Made by a program: the position numbers and the translations under genes. A stretch of 59,178 nucleotides of DNA, from contig JAISVA010000002.1 of NCBI GenBank assembly GCA_031271815.1, positions 1 to 59,178 on the forward strand, given 5' to 3'. Shown piece after piece: positions 43,505-53,028 of this stretch. Under the pieces are notes generated by a model that saw nothing but the letters and a program-made list of their open reading frames with translations, ran no database searches and was not told the origin of the DNA. The DNA is from Prevotellaceae bacterium (GTDB lineage Bacteria; Bacteroidota; Bacteroidia; Bacteroidales; Paludibacteraceae). Each line of letters begins with the position of its first letter. Within the stretch, counting starts at the first letter, position 1.

Positions 43505-44344
43505 ATGAATATAATAGCAGACAGCGGTTCCACCAAAGCCGAATTTAAGTTATTGACGGAAAATCCGGAAGAAAAATCAATTATCTTGCCCGGAATAAAC
43601 CCTTTTTATCAGTCCGAAACCGAAATCAGAGAGTTAATCCATACCGAATTGTATCCAAATGTAACCGGATGTGATATTCAAAAAATCCATTTCTACGGTG
43701 CCGGATGCGCTTTTCCCGATAAGAAAAAAATGTTGGAAAACGCATTATCATACTCATTTCCTCAAGCAGAAATTTTCATTGAAAGTGACTTATTGGCAGC
43801 AGCGAGAGCGTTATTCGGAACAAGCAAAGGAGTTGCCTGCATCCTGGGAACCGGTTCTAATTCCTGTTTGTATAACGGGCATGAGATTGAAAAAAATGTA
43901 TCTCCGCTCGGCTTTATTCTCGGCGACGAAGGAAGTGGAGCTGTGCTGGGACGTAAGTTTATTTCCGATTGCCTGAAGAATCAACTGCCGTTTTCTTTGC
44001 AAAAGAAATTTTTTTCACAATATAATATTTCTCCACCCGAAATATTGGACAGGGTTTACAAGCAGCCTTTTCCAAACAGGTATTTAGCTTCTTTTACTCC
44101 TTTTTTACTGGAAAACATCGGCGAGGAACCGATTTATCAATTAGTAAGAAAGAGCTTTACCGGTTTTTTTGAACGGAACATTAAACAATACGCAATAACC
44201 GGTGAGAAAGTCGGGTTTATCGGTTCAATAGCCTATTATTTCCGGGATGTTCTGCGAGAAGTGGCAAACGAGCTGCATTATCAACTCGGGAAAATAGAAA
44301 GAAATCCAATGGAGGGATTGATACGATTTCATCAGGAAAAGTAG
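43505..44344 (+). CDS. BadF/BadG/BcrA/BcrD-type ATPase, probable N-acetylglucosamine kinase
   Basis: 279 aa with an ASKHA fold: the phosphate-1 motif IIADSGSTKAEFKLL at residues 3-17, the second phosphate loop CILGTGSNSCLYNG near 116-129, and GDEGSGAVLGR near 140-150 for the adenosine or sugar site. The short length and DSGSTK opening match the eukaryote-like N-acetylglucosamine kinases of Bacteroidetes, which phosphorylate amino sugars from wall recycling; the substrate here is inference. Its own promoter lies just upstream. The C-terminus is intact (MEGLIRFHQEK). Confidence 0.85.
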   Translation: MNIIADSGSTKAEFKLLTENPEEKSIILPGINPFYQSETEIRELIHTELYPNVTGCDIQKIHFYGAGCAFPDKKKMLENALSYSFPQAEIFIESDLLAAARALFGTSKGVACILGTGSNSCLYNGHEIEKNVSPLGFILGDEGSGAVLGRKFISDCLKNQLPFSLQKKFFSQYNISPPEILDRVYKQPFPNRYLASFTPFLLENIGEEPIYQLVRKSFTGFFERNIKQYAITGEKVGFIGSIAYYFRDVLREVANELHYQLGKIERNPMEGLIRFHQEK

Positions 44345-44835
44345 CATAACCGATTTTGACTGTGGGAATGAAAACTTGAATGGTTTTTTCAATCACTATG
44401 CAATTTTGCTTCAACAGCAGTTATTAGGTAAATGACACAAATCGCTTGCATATTTATTACTTCATTATTAAAAGTTTAAATGAGTTTCTTAAAAAACGAT
44501 TTCCCTTTTGTTTTTTCGACCGAAGTGCAAGCGTACAAATATCCTAAAAAGTTTTCCATAGAAAAATCATTATGCACACGTTATATGTTCTATGACATCA
44601 TGCATTGTAAAAATAAATTAATATAAGATTACCGTATCTCCTAAGATGTTTGTGAAAGTTTTCATTTTTTAGCGTTTTTTTTGCTAAAATTGCCGATTTA
44701 ATCGTAGTTTTCCGTATCTTTACAAGATAAGTTTTTGCTAAAAAGGCAACAAGGAAAAACACGCCTGTCCCTGTTGGGATAAAATAGATCTCAAACGGGA
44801 CAATCGACAACGAAATATAAAAAATAACAATATAA
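44345..44835. other. Gap before recJ
   Basis: 491 bp. A 48-codon frame (44480-44626, MSFLKNDFPFVFSTEVQAYK...) is open but matches nothing I know, so it is not called. The recJ promoter at 44690-44722 is the only supported signal. Confidence 0.4.
44690..44722 (+). promoter_or_regulatory. Candidate recJ promoter
   Basis: TTG (44690-44692) and TATCTTTA (44715-44722), a near fit to TTTG/TAnnTTTG with a 22-bp spacer, 113 bp before the start codon. Confidence 0.4.
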
Positions 44836-46557
44836 ATGACAAACAGATGGGTATTTACTCCTCTAACAAAAGAACAAGAAGAACTAAAAAGCACCTTGGC
44901 GCAGGAATTAGGAATAAGTCCGATTCTATGCCAATTGTTAGTTCAAAGAGGAATTAAGACATTCGATGAGGCGAAGCGCTTTTTTCGCCCTCAATTGGAA
45001 GATTTGCACGATCCTTTCCTGATGAACGATATGGACAAGGCGGTTAACCGTCTGAATCAGGCAATGGGACGAAAAGAAAAAATCCTGGTTTACGGAGATT
45101 ATGATGTGGACGGAATAACGGCTGTTGCACTGGTTTACAAGTTTTTACGGCAATTTTGCTCCAATGTGGATTTCTACATTCCCGACCGTTATACGGAAGG
45201 GTACGGAGTTTCTTACAAAGGAATTGATTTTGCCGCAGCGAATAATTTTAAGCTGGTTATCGCACTTGATTGCGGCATCAAAGCCATTGAAAAAGTGGCT
45301 TACGCGAGCGAAAAAGGAGTTGATTTTATCATTTGCGACCACCACACGCCCGATGATACGCTGCCCAAAGCGGTTGCCGTACTGGATTCCAAACGGTCGG
45401 ATTCGACCTATCCCGATCCGAACCTTTCGGGTTGCGGCGTCGGGTTCAAATTCATGCAAGCCTTTGCCCTGGATAACGGGATTAAGTTTGAATCGCTCAC
45501 TCCCCTACTCGACCTGGTAGCGGTAAGCATCGCCTCGGATATTGTTCCGATTAACGGTGAAAACCGGATTTTAGCTTACTACGGATTGAAACAGCTGAAT
45601 TCCAATCCGAGTTTGGGATTAAACAGCATTATTAACGTTTGCGGATTGACGGACAAGGAGATAACCGTAAGCGATATTGTCTTCAAAATAGGACCCCGCC
45701 TGAACGCCTCCGGACGTATCCAATCCGCCAACGAGGCTGTTGAACTGTTGATTTCAAAAGACCTTACCTTTGCCAAAGAAAAAAGCGACTGCATCGACCA
45801 ATACAACAAAACGCGCAAAGATTTGGATAAAAGCATTACCGAAGAAGCAAATGAAGTATTGAAAAATATGGAAGGGCTTTCAGAGAATAAATCCATCGCA
45901 ATTTACGACGCAAGCTGGCACAAGGGAGTAATCGGAATCGTTGCTTCGCGGCTAACGGAAATATACTATAAGCCGACTATCGTGCTGACCCATTCAAATG
46001 GTTTTGCTACCGGTTCGGGTCGTTCCATCCAGGGATTTGATATTTACAAGGCAATTGAATCGTGCCGCGATTTGCTGGAAAACTTCGGCGGACACATGTA
46101 TGCCGTAGGACTTTCGATGAAAGAAGGGAATGTACCTGAATTTCAGCGGCGATTTGAGGAATATGTAGCATCAACTATTTTGCCCGACCAGCTGGAACCT
46201 CAGTTTGATATTGATGCGTTTATTGATTTCAAGGAGATTACACCTAAATTTTTCAGGCTGTTAAAACAATTCAGTCCATTCGGACCTGAAAATATGAAGC
46301 CGGTTTTTGCCACCAAGCGCGTATTCGATTACGGCACAAGCCGGGTTGTAGGGAAGGAACAGGAACATTTAAAACTGGAACTGATTGATTCCCAATCCGA
46401 ATGTATAATGAACGGCATCGCCTTCGGACAGTCGGAACACAATGATTACATCAAGAAATTAAATCCGGTTGATATTTGTTACACCATCGAAGAAAATACA
46501 TTCAACGGAAACACGACAATACAGTTAATGATAAAGGATATTAAGCCGGCACAGTAG
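44836..46557 (+). CDS. recJ: Single-stranded-DNA-specific exonuclease RecJ
   Basis: 573 aa. DHH phosphoesterase motifs in order: YGDYDVDGITA (residues 86-96), LDCGIKA (Asp145), CDHHTPDD (168-170 DHH) and later GPRLNASGR, then the DHHA1 part with ATGSGRSIQGFDIYKA and FGGHMYAVGLSM (GGH motif). It degrades single-stranded DNA 5' to 3' in recombination and mismatch repair, using Mn or Mg. Length matches the family. The OB-like C-terminal part ends TIQLMIKDIKPAQ. Confidence 0.96.
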   Translation: MTNRWVFTPLTKEQEELKSTLAQELGISPILCQLLVQRGIKTFDEAKRFFRPQLEDLHDPFLMNDMDKAVNRLNQAMGRKEKILVYGDYDVDGITAVALVYKFLRQFCSNVDFYIPDRYTEGYGVSYKGIDFAAANNFKLVIALDCGIKAIEKVAYASEKGVDFIICDHHTPDDTLPKAVAVLDSKRSDSTYPDPNLSGCGVGFKFMQAFALDNGIKFESLTPLLDLVAVSIASDIVPINGENRILAYYGLKQLNSNPSLGLNSIINVCGLTDKEITVSDIVFKIGPRLNASGRIQSANEAVELLISKDLTFAKEKSDCIDQYNKTRKDLDKSITEEANEVLKNMEGLSENKSIAIYDASWHKGVIGIVASRLTEIYYKPTIVLTHSNGFATGSGRSIQGFDIYKAIESCRDLLENFGGHMYAVGLSMKEGNVPEFQRRFEEYVASTILPDQLEPQFDIDAFIDFKEITPKFFRLLKQFSPFGPENMKPVFATKRVFDYGTSRVVGKEQEHLKLELIDSQSECIMNGIAFGQSEHNDYIKKLNPVDICYTIEENTFNGNTTIQLMIKDIKPAQ

Positions 46558-46786
46558 AGGCGAACCTGTGTGTCCGTCCAAAACTTATATGTTTGCCCAA
46601 AAACTATACGCAATCATCACGGATTGATTCACCAAATTGCCGTTATCAACAAGCAACGGACACTCTTGCTCAACCTTCACATGAACATGAAGAAAAACAG
46701 AGTGTTCCGGACAACGGTAGGGAAACCTGAAATGACACTGCCCATAGTTTTGTCTAAATAAAAAATCTACAAGCGAGAGCCCTAAA
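46558..46786. other. Unexplained sequence after recJ
   Basis: Frames of 63 and 70 codons are open on the two strands (46570-46761 and 46585-46797) but neither is recognised. The segment begins with GTCCAAAACTTATATGTTTGCCCAAAAACTATACG and could be an eroded mobile-element fragment. TTTTGTCTAAATAAAAAATCTACAAG (46750-46775) is the left arm of an inverted repeat whose right arm is at 46926-46953. Confidence 0.3.
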
Positions 46787-46925
46787 TTTTTGAACACTGA
46801 TGACGCGGATAACGCCGATCAGCGCATATTTTAAACAATTGAAAATCAATTATTTAAAACTAATACTATTTTTTTATCTGTGTAAATCTGAGTCGTCCGT
46901 GTTATCCGCGTTCTTTTAAATAGCC
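46787..46925. repeat. Inverted-repeat element, copy C
   Basis: GAACACTGATGACGCGGATAACGCCGAT on the left and, on the right, TGTGTAAATCTGAGTCGTCCGTGTTATCCGCGTTC. It matches copies A (33494-33656) and B (36715-36880) and is nested inside a further arm pair, GTCTAAATAAAAAATCTACAAG (46754-46775) and CTTGTAGATTTTCTATTTAGAC (46926-46948). Confidence 0.7.
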
Positions 46926-47064
46926 TCTTGTAGATTTTCTATTTAGACAAAAATATGGGCTGTGTCCAAATCTCTCCAGCAATCCTCAAAAGTTTATGTT
47001 TTTAAAATTGGAATTATTTTATTCTCTTTTCGCTTTTATGAATTTTCATACCCGTAGATCAAAA

Positions 47065-47706
47065 TCATTCAGCAACGCAGCGCAATAACCGGCCTCCGCT
47101 GCGATAGCCATTAAGACGGGATGCGTTGCCGTCTCCGAAATAGAAACTGTATGCGTCATAACTTCCGTAAGGCGTACTGGTCCAATAACAACCGGTTTTA
47201 ACATTGCTAATCGTTCCGCTACTGAAACCGCGATACCCTGCAACCGGTAGAAAAATAGAATTACCGGAAGCTTTACAGGTAAATTTTATGCCGCCTACAC
47301 CATTGCGGATTACCGGTTCATTATGCACTTTGTCGGTATTGAGCAGTGTTTTAATTTCGTCTAAGGTAGGTACACGCCAACCGGCAGGACTTGGATCGTT
47401 GGCTTTCTCCCAAGTGTCACCGGCAGGAATACTGCTACTCCAAACAGAACTTCCGTTTGAATTTACCGTTGGTTCGGTCGTACTCCATCCTATTTTACGA
47501 TTCCACTGATAAAACATTCCGGCATCTTCCGGCTTGGCAGCAAAGGTACCGGGTCTGTCGATATTACAGGTTGCCCATTTTACCCCGTTTATCATTACGC
47601 CTTCGTTGTGATAATACGCCGGTTTGGAATTTTCATTTTTACCAAAAGAGCTGAATATGCTTAATATAAGCAACGTCCAAAAAGTAATATATTTGATTTT
47701 TTTCAT
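47065..47706 (-). CDS. Secreted FISUMP-type protein
   Basis: 213 aa. Signal peptide (MKKIKYITFWTLLILSIFSSFG). The body follows the Fibrobacter succinogenes major paralogous domain (TIGR02145): VMINGVKWATCNIDRPGTFA, DAGMFYQWNRKIGW, NDPSPAGWRVPTLDEIKTLL, FLPVAGYRGF and the closing YWTSTPYGSYDAYSFYF...LLRCVAE. Members are exported and often lipoproteins or surface proteins; no enzyme activity is established. No lipobox is visible. It stands alone, head-on with the preceding repeat region. Confidence 0.8.
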   Translation of the reverse strand: MKKIKYITFWTLLILSIFSSFGKNENSKPAYYHNEGVMINGVKWATCNIDRPGTFAAKPEDAGMFYQWNRKIGWSTTEPTVNSNGSSVWSSSIPAGDTWEKANDPSPAGWRVPTLDEIKTLLNTDKVHNEPVIRNGVGGIKFTCKASGNSIFLPVAGYRGFSSGTISNVKTGCYWTSTPYGSYDAYSFYFGDGNASRLNGYRSGGRLLRCVAE

Positions 47707-47825
47707 TATACTTGACCGTGATTAAGTTTTCTCCACAAAGATATGAAATTAATTTACATAACACAATGTTAAATTTATTCATTAACCAATAATCTTACCT
47801 TATTGGATTTCACGATTTTACTTTT

Positions 47826-49265
47826 TTATTTAGATCTAATCAGGTTAATATCCCCTCGTTTCTTATGATTTTTACCGTCTGTTCCTATGGCGTCAATTAC
47901 ATAGAAATAGGCGCCAATGGAAGCAATATTTCCGCCAATGGTTCCGTCCCATCCCTGAGTAATGTCGGTAGAGTCGTAAACCACTCGGCCCCATTGATTG
48001 TAAACACGGCAACGGTAAGATTCGATAGACTTGTATGCCACTTTAAATTCATCGTTTATTCCATCTCCGTCCGGAGTAAAAGCATTTGGAACAAATAAAG
48101 CAGATATTGAAATTTCAAAACAAGCGTAAGAGGCCGATTCACAAACATTGGCATCATTAAACACTGCCAATTTTACATAATGCATTCCATATTCTTTGAA
48201 AACAAAACTATTCAAATCTGCCTGAGGATAGACAATACTGCCTGTAAACTCAGGGTTTCTCGAAATGTGCCATTCATACCGTTTTACTTTTTCACTCGGA
48301 TTGCTCACAAAATCAATGGAAAGAGGCGCCGAAGTTCTAAATTCGCCCTTAGTTTCCTCGTTAAGCGTTTCCGAAAAATAGACGCGAACGTTACCTGCAT
48401 CATCCTTGTCCCAACTATTATCGGGATCCAACTCATTCTCCTGTTTGTCATTCACAATCATCTCCGGGAATGCAATTACCGCGAGAGTTTTAAAGGTATC
48501 CGTAACAAATTTGGATACTTCGCCGGAATTTAATTTCGCGCCCAACTGATCGGTTACTGTAAAATCGGTATCTACGAAGGGCACGGTCAGGCCAACTACG
48601 GTATCGGCAAGATGGTTTTCCGAAACCGTCTGTACACCGGGCGGATTTTTCTCCTCTCTTTTGTACGTGGAATAGCTGATATTTAACTCCCGCTCAATTA
48701 ACCCTGCACTTTTATGTCCGGTATTACCGGCCAACACATATTCCATTGCCGGCTTGATATACAATTTAAGCGGTTCATTGCCGCAAATTGTATCCTCATC
48801 CCAGGTTACCGTCTTTATCAATTTGTATGTGGCAATCCATGCATATTTTTTGACGGTCTGAACAACTTCTTCACACGCTACTTCTCCTTCTTCCGTTTCC
48901 GTACAGACGTTTTCCTTATACTCATACGCTACGAAATAACCGTGGTTTTCCTTTACCTTATTTAAAGTTGTTGACTTTCCGTCATCTGCAACAATCACAT
49001 TTTCAGTCAATTCCTCAGCCTCTTCCGGATCTGATTCGTATTCAAACCAACTGAAGCCCACCGGTGCATCTGCAACCGAAAACCGGAGTTCAGCTCCATC
49101 CGTATTTTCGAAAAAAATAAAAACAGCGCCCTGGGTTTTCGAATCATCGAAATTTTTATATAAAATTCCGTTTCCGTCTTTTATGGAAAATTCGGCTGCA
49201 AAACTATTTAGACTGCTTAAACTGAACAGGAGCAAGAAAACCGGAACAAAATATCGCTTCATCAT
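47826..49265 (-). CDS. CHU_C (T9SS type B) secreted protein
   Basis: 479 aa from the Met pair at 49265/49262 that opens the signal peptide (MMKRYFVPVFLLLFSLSSLNSFAA); the longer frame to 49289 adds a polar MQVKTNIQ stretch. Three or four Ig-like beta domains precede the C-terminal CHU_C/gliding-motility domain: FVPNAFTPDGDGINDEFK, YNQWGRVVYDSTDITQGWDG and GAYFYVIDAIGTDGK. That is a type B T9SS sorting signal, so the protein is expected at the cell surface. Divergent from the LysM gene; the 130-bp gap between them must hold both promoters. Confidence 0.88.
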   Translation of the reverse strand: MMKRYFVPVFLLLFSLSSLNSFAAEFSIKDGNGILYKNFDDSKTQGAVFIFFENTDGAELRFSVADAPVGFSWFEYESDPEEAEELTENVIVADDGKSTTLNKVKENHGYFVAYEYKENVCTETEEGEVACEEVVQTVKKYAWIATYKLIKTVTWDEDTICGNEPLKLYIKPAMEYVLAGNTGHKSAGLIERELNISYSTYKREEKNPPGVQTVSENHLADTVVGLTVPFVDTDFTVTDQLGAKLNSGEVSKFVTDTFKTLAVIAFPEMIVNDKQENELDPDNSWDKDDAGNVRVYFSETLNEETKGEFRTSAPLSIDFVSNPSEKVKRYEWHISRNPEFTGSIVYPQADLNSFVFKEYGMHYVKLAVFNDANVCESASYACFEISISALFVPNAFTPDGDGINDEFKVAYKSIESYRCRVYNQWGRVVYDSTDITQGWDGTIGGNIASIGAYFYVIDAIGTDGKNHKKRGDINLIRSK

Positions 49266-49397
49266 CTGTATATTTGTTTTAACCTGCAATATTACAAAAA
49301 CATATTTTAATTAATAGTAGTTTTTGAAGACTTTTTTTTATAAATTCGCGAAGTCATAATTGTGTGAAGGTTTACCACGCAAGAAAAACGTGTTTAT

Positions 49398-51650
49398 ATG
49401 AAAAGCTTTTATAATGTTTTATTCTCTGTTTTTTTTCTTTTCTCTGTCTGTTATGCAGTTGCACAGGATATTAACTACTCCAAAAAAGTGATAAACGATA
49501 TGGAATATTATGAGTATCCGGTTCAGAAAGGCGAAGGACTTTATGCCGTTTCACGAAAATTTAATGTTACGCAAGACGAGATAAAACAAGCTAATCCGGG
49601 TACGGAAAAAGGGCTTTCCGACGGTTCCGTGTTGCTTATTCCCGTAAAAAAGCAGGAAATTATTATTCACAAAGTAGAAAAAAAGGAGACGCTTTTTTCG
49701 TTGACGCGAAAATACAACATCACTTATGATGAATTGTATGAACTGAATCCCGAAGTACAAAAAAACGGGTTGAAATCGGGCACAGAAATAAAAATACTCA
49801 AAAAAAAGAGTTCGGCTCAAACAATGACTGTAAACGATTCGCTGCCACAAGTGAAGAAAAAAAACGGAAACAGCGGATTTGCCTCTCATAAGGTAAAAAA
49901 AGGAGAAACGTTATACAGCATCAGTAAGAACTACAATATTACAATAGAAGAAGTTGTTCACCTGAACCCGGATGCAAGAAATGGCGTGAAAACCGGTATA
50001 ACGCTGATAATTCCGCAAATGACTTCAGACGTAATTGTTGCACAGGCCGCAATATTGCCTGACGCGCCTTCAACGGAAACTACTCAAAATAAGAGTTTTG
50101 CATTTCACGAAGTAAAAAAAGAAGAGACGCTTTACAGCATCAGCCGAAAATATGGAATTTCGCAGGATGAAATTATCCGCTTGAATCCGGATGCAAAAGA
50201 AGGAGTAAAAGCGGGCGAAAAGCTGATTATCCCGCCGGTTCACGCCAATACGGCTTTGAGTGAAGAAGAAAAGGTAAAACCCGTCAGCCGTGATTTTAAA
50301 TTCCATGAAGTGCAAAAAGAGGAAACACTTTACAGCATCAGCCGGAAATACGGAGTTTCGCAAGATGAAATTATCCGCCTGAATCCGGATGCGGCAGAAG
50401 GAGTGAAAATCGGTAAGATGCTGATTATCCCGCCGGCGCACGCCAACACGGCATTTAAACCTCAGGAAGGCGACTCGGTTAATACTCCGCTACCGTTGGA
50501 CACATCTGCCGTCAGACCCGATTTTGAATCGCTTTTTGCCCGTTCAACCGAACCGTTAAAAACCATAAACATTGCTTTGGCGTTGCCTTTTCAACTGGAT
50601 AAAATAAAGGAAAACAGCAAGATAGATGGGAATACGGATAAATTTCTGGAATTTTACCGAGGATTATTGATTGCAGTTGACAGTTTGAAAAAACAGGGAC
50701 TTTCGTTCAATTTATATGTATTTGATTCGGGTAAAAGCGAAGTGGAAATAAAAAATATGCTGAACAATCCGGAATTAAAAAACATGGATATCCTGATCGG
50801 ACCAGCTTACACCGTGCAGATTAAACCGCTGTCGGATTTTGCATTGTTGAATCAGATTAAACTCATTATTCCGTTTTCGTCCAAATCGGAAGAAACAAAG
50901 ACCAATCCGAATATCTTCCAAATAAATACGCCTCAACCTCAAATGAATGAGTTGATTGCTCTTCGGTTTGTTTCTTATTTTGCCAATAAAAACATTGTTT
51001 TGCTGCGCTTTAAAACGGAGGCTTATGACGATAAAATTGATTTTAATAATGTGCTGGAAACAACTTTGAAGGAACATAACATAACATATACGACCGTTTT
51101 GTATGAATCCGCACAAAAACTGCGCAAAGAACTTCCGGACGGAAAAGAAAATATCATCGTGCCGCTTACGACCAATCAGGTTGCTCTCAGTCAAGTACTT
51201 CCGATAATCAATATGTTGGGCGAAAAGAAAAACATTTCCCTGTTCGGGTTTCCTGAATGGCAGACTTATCAAAGTATCAGCAAGGATTTGTTCCGATTGA
51301 ATACATACATTCCAAGTTCGTTTTTTGTGGATTATAAATCGGTGAACGTCAAGAATTATTTAAGGAAATATAGGTATTTTTACAATGCCGAACCGGCGAA
51401 TATTGTTCCGCAATACGGTTTGCTTGGGTACGACATTGCCACATATTTCTCGGAAGCCCTTGCTAAATACGGTCACGATTTTACAAAAGAATTAGAGCAA
51501 TTTTCTCCTGAATTACTGCAGATGAATTTCAAATTCAAGCAAATAAACGAAAACGGAGGATTTTATAACAGCAATGTTTACATCACGAATCATAATGATG
51601 TGACGGGACTGACAAAAGTGAATGATGAATTAAGGACAAAAGAATTTTAA
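49398..51650 (+). CDS. Five-LysM protein fused to a periplasmic-binding-protein-like domain
   Basis: 750 aa. Signal peptide (NVLFSVFFLFSVCYAVAQ). Five LysM repeats follow at residues about 38-82, 88-134, 161-206, 233-278 and 299-344, each of the form ETLYSISRKYGISQDEIIRLNP; they bind peptidoglycan. After a linker (residues 350-380) comes a type I periplasmic-binding-protein fold (NIALALPFQLDKIKENSK, MDILIGPAYTVQIKPLS, GLLGYDIATYFSEALAKYG). Proteins with this layout are widespread in Bacteroidetes and thought to work in wall or envelope biogenesis; no ligand is known. LysM 4 and 5 are nearly identical, the mark of a recent duplication. Confidence 0.88.
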   Translation: MKSFYNVLFSVFFLFSVCYAVAQDINYSKKVINDMEYYEYPVQKGEGLYAVSRKFNVTQDEIKQANPGTEKGLSDGSVLLIPVKKQEIIIHKVEKKETLFSLTRKYNITYDELYELNPEVQKNGLKSGTEIKILKKKSSAQTMTVNDSLPQVKKKNGNSGFASHKVKKGETLYSISKNYNITIEEVVHLNPDARNGVKTGITLIIPQMTSDVIVAQAAILPDAPSTETTQNKSFAFHEVKKEETLYSISRKYGISQDEIIRLNPDAKEGVKAGEKLIIPPVHANTALSEEEKVKPVSRDFKFHEVQKEETLYSISRKYGVSQDEIIRLNPDAAEGVKIGKMLIIPPAHANTAFKPQEGDSVNTPLPLDTSAVRPDFESLFARSTEPLKTINIALALPFQLDKIKENSKIDGNTDKFLEFYRGLLIAVDSLKKQGLSFNLYVFDSGKSEVEIKNMLNNPELKNMDILIGPAYTVQIKPLSDFALLNQIKLIIPFSSKSEETKTNPNIFQINTPQPQMNELIALRFVSYFANKNIVLLRFKTEAYDDKIDFNNVLETTLKEHNITYTTVLYESAQKLRKELPDGKENIIVPLTTNQVALSQVLPIINMLGEKKNISLFGFPEWQTYQSISKDLFRLNTYIPSSFFVDYKSVNVKNYLRKYRYFYNAEPANIVPQYGLLGYDIATYFSEALAKYGHDFTKELEQFSPELLQMNFKFKQINENGGFYNSNVYITNHNDVTGLTKVNDELRTKEF

Positions 51651-51730
51651 CGCCGCAGGTGTTTCAGTGCATACACCTGAATGAGAATTTGCGCATAATA
51701 TAATTTACGATTTTACGTTTTGATAAGACA

Positions 51731-52468
51731 ATGATGTATAAAATAATTATTGGTTTTCTTTTCATTTTTTCTACTTTTGCCATGTCGGCTCAGCAAAATA
51801 ACTTTTTGCATGAAGTTGCAATAGGTGTGAACGGGGGAGCCAATCTTTACAAAGTCAGTTTCAAATACAATAATCGGGCTATGGATCAGGAGTTGGGCAA
51901 TGTGGGGATGTCAATGGGAGTGAAAAGCGGAATCTCAGTTCGATATATCTCGATGAAACATTTCGGTGTACAGTTGGAGGCAAATTTTATGCAAGGCGGA
52001 TGGAATGAAAAATTCAAATCTAATAAAAATGTTTACAATGTGAATTTTTCGGATGTAAAAATTTCCCGCCGGTTGAATTACATTGAAATCCCATTGCTTG
52101 CACATATTTACTTTGGAAGAAAGCTGCGTTTTTTTGTCAATCTGGGTCCGAAACTGGGATTTTTGACAACATACGGAAAATTGGAAAGTAATCTGTCATC
52201 CAATCAGTTTGGTGTTTTCAAGCTAAATGACCCGCGAATTCATGACGAAAACAACGAACACAGCAAACTGGATTACGGACTTTCGGGAGGAGGCGGTTTG
52301 GATTTGCAAATCGGACGCCTGCACACTGTCATAGAAGCACGATACACGTATGGTTTCGGCGATGTGTACAGTAATTCGAAAAGCGATATTTACCAGCGTT
52401 CCAACAATCAGGACATTGCAATAACAATAGCTTTTTTATTGCCGGTCAAAACTTTTTACAGAAATTAA
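51731..52468 (+). CDS. PorT-like outer-membrane beta-barrel protein
   Basis: 245 aa with a signal peptide (IIIGFLFIFSTFAMSAQ). The rest is alternating beta-strands of an eight-strand-type barrel (VAIGVNGGANLYKVSFKY, MSMGVKSGISVRYIS, IEIPLLAHIYFGRKLRFFVN, VIEARYTYGFGD). It matches the OMP_b-brl_2/PorT family size and pattern. In Bacteroidetes such proteins are often tied to T9SS or other envelope machinery. It follows the LysM gene after 80 bp and the TonB-domain gene comes 31 bp later, so the three may form one operon. Confidence 0.82.
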   Translation: MMYKIIIGFLFIFSTFAMSAQQNNFLHEVAIGVNGGANLYKVSFKYNNRAMDQELGNVGMSMGVKSGISVRYISMKHFGVQLEANFMQGGWNEKFKSNKNVYNVNFSDVKISRRLNYIEIPLLAHIYFGRKLRFFVNLGPKLGFLTTYGKLESNLSSNQFGVFKLNDPRIHDENNEHSKLDYGLSGGGGLDLQIGRLHTVIEARYTYGFGDVYSNSKSDIYQRSNNQDIAITIAFLLPVKTFYRN

Positions 52469-52499
52469 AATTAATTATTTATTATAAAATTCAAGTTTT

Positions 52500-52925
52500 A
52501 TGAAAAAGACAGTTTTTACTCTGATAACATTGTTTATCGCATCAGTATTTAGTGCCTTCTCTCAACAAAAAGAGAGACTTCCGTATGAATTGCAAGATAG
52601 CGCCGAAGTATGTGATACCATTTACACATTGCCGGATGAAAAGGTACAATTTCCGGGTGGAACTTCCGAATTAATGTATTTCTTTAAGGATAATTCAAAA
52701 TTTTCGAATGAGATGGTAAATATCGGCGGTTCTCGTCGCCTCACATTGAAGTTGCTGGTTGATAATTTGGGAAAAGTGATCAGAACCGACATTCGTACTC
52801 CACTTTCGCCTGAACTTGACGAAGATGCAATGAATATCGTAGCAAAATTTCCGGAACTTACGCCGGCTAAGGTGAAAGGACGGGCGGTTTGTTCATACCT
52901 GGTTATCCCGTTGCAGTACAAGTAA
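52500..52925 (+). CDS. TonB C-terminal-domain protein
   Basis: 141 aa with a cleavable signal peptide (TLITLFIASVFSAFSQQ) in place of the usual membrane anchor. The rest is a TonB C-terminal domain: VQFPGGTSELMYFFKDN, LTLKLLVDNLGKVIRTDI and the end AVCSYLVIPLQYK. Canonical TonB couples inner-membrane energy to outer-membrane receptors; without an anchor or proline-rich linker this one is more likely a periplasmic TonB-like domain of unknown partner. It follows the barrel gene by 31 bp. Confidence 0.75.
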   Translation: MKKTVFTLITLFIASVFSAFSQQKERLPYELQDSAEVCDTIYTLPDEKVQFPGGTSELMYFFKDNSKFSNEMVNIGGSRRLTLKLLVDNLGKVIRTDIRTPLSPELDEDAMNIVAKFPELTPAKVKGRAVCSYLVIPLQYK

Positions 52926-52931
52926 ATTTTT

Positions 52932-53005
52932 AAACCGCAATGAGCGCAATGAATTTACGCAGTGGGCGCAATGTTTTTTATTAATCATTGCGCTCACTGC
53001 AGTTT
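52932..53005. terminator. Long inverted repeat after the TonB-domain gene
   Basis: AAACCGCAATGAGCGCAATGA (52932-52952) pairs with TCATTGCGCTCACTGCAGTTT (52985-53005), 21 bp with two G-T pairs. It lies 7 bp after the TonB-domain stop and 24 bp before nspC, so it probably ends the upstream operon. A T-run (TTTTTTATT) is inside the loop, not after the stem. Confidence 0.5.
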
Positions 53006-53028
53006 AATTATACGGTAAATTAAAAATT

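Noticed and set aside
44480-44626. 48-codon frame before recJ
   Set aside because: No homology, signal or ribosome-binding context; short enough to arise by chance in AT-rich DNA.
46570-46797. Two small frames after recJ
   Set aside because: Neither strand gives a recognisable protein and both run into the inverted repeat.
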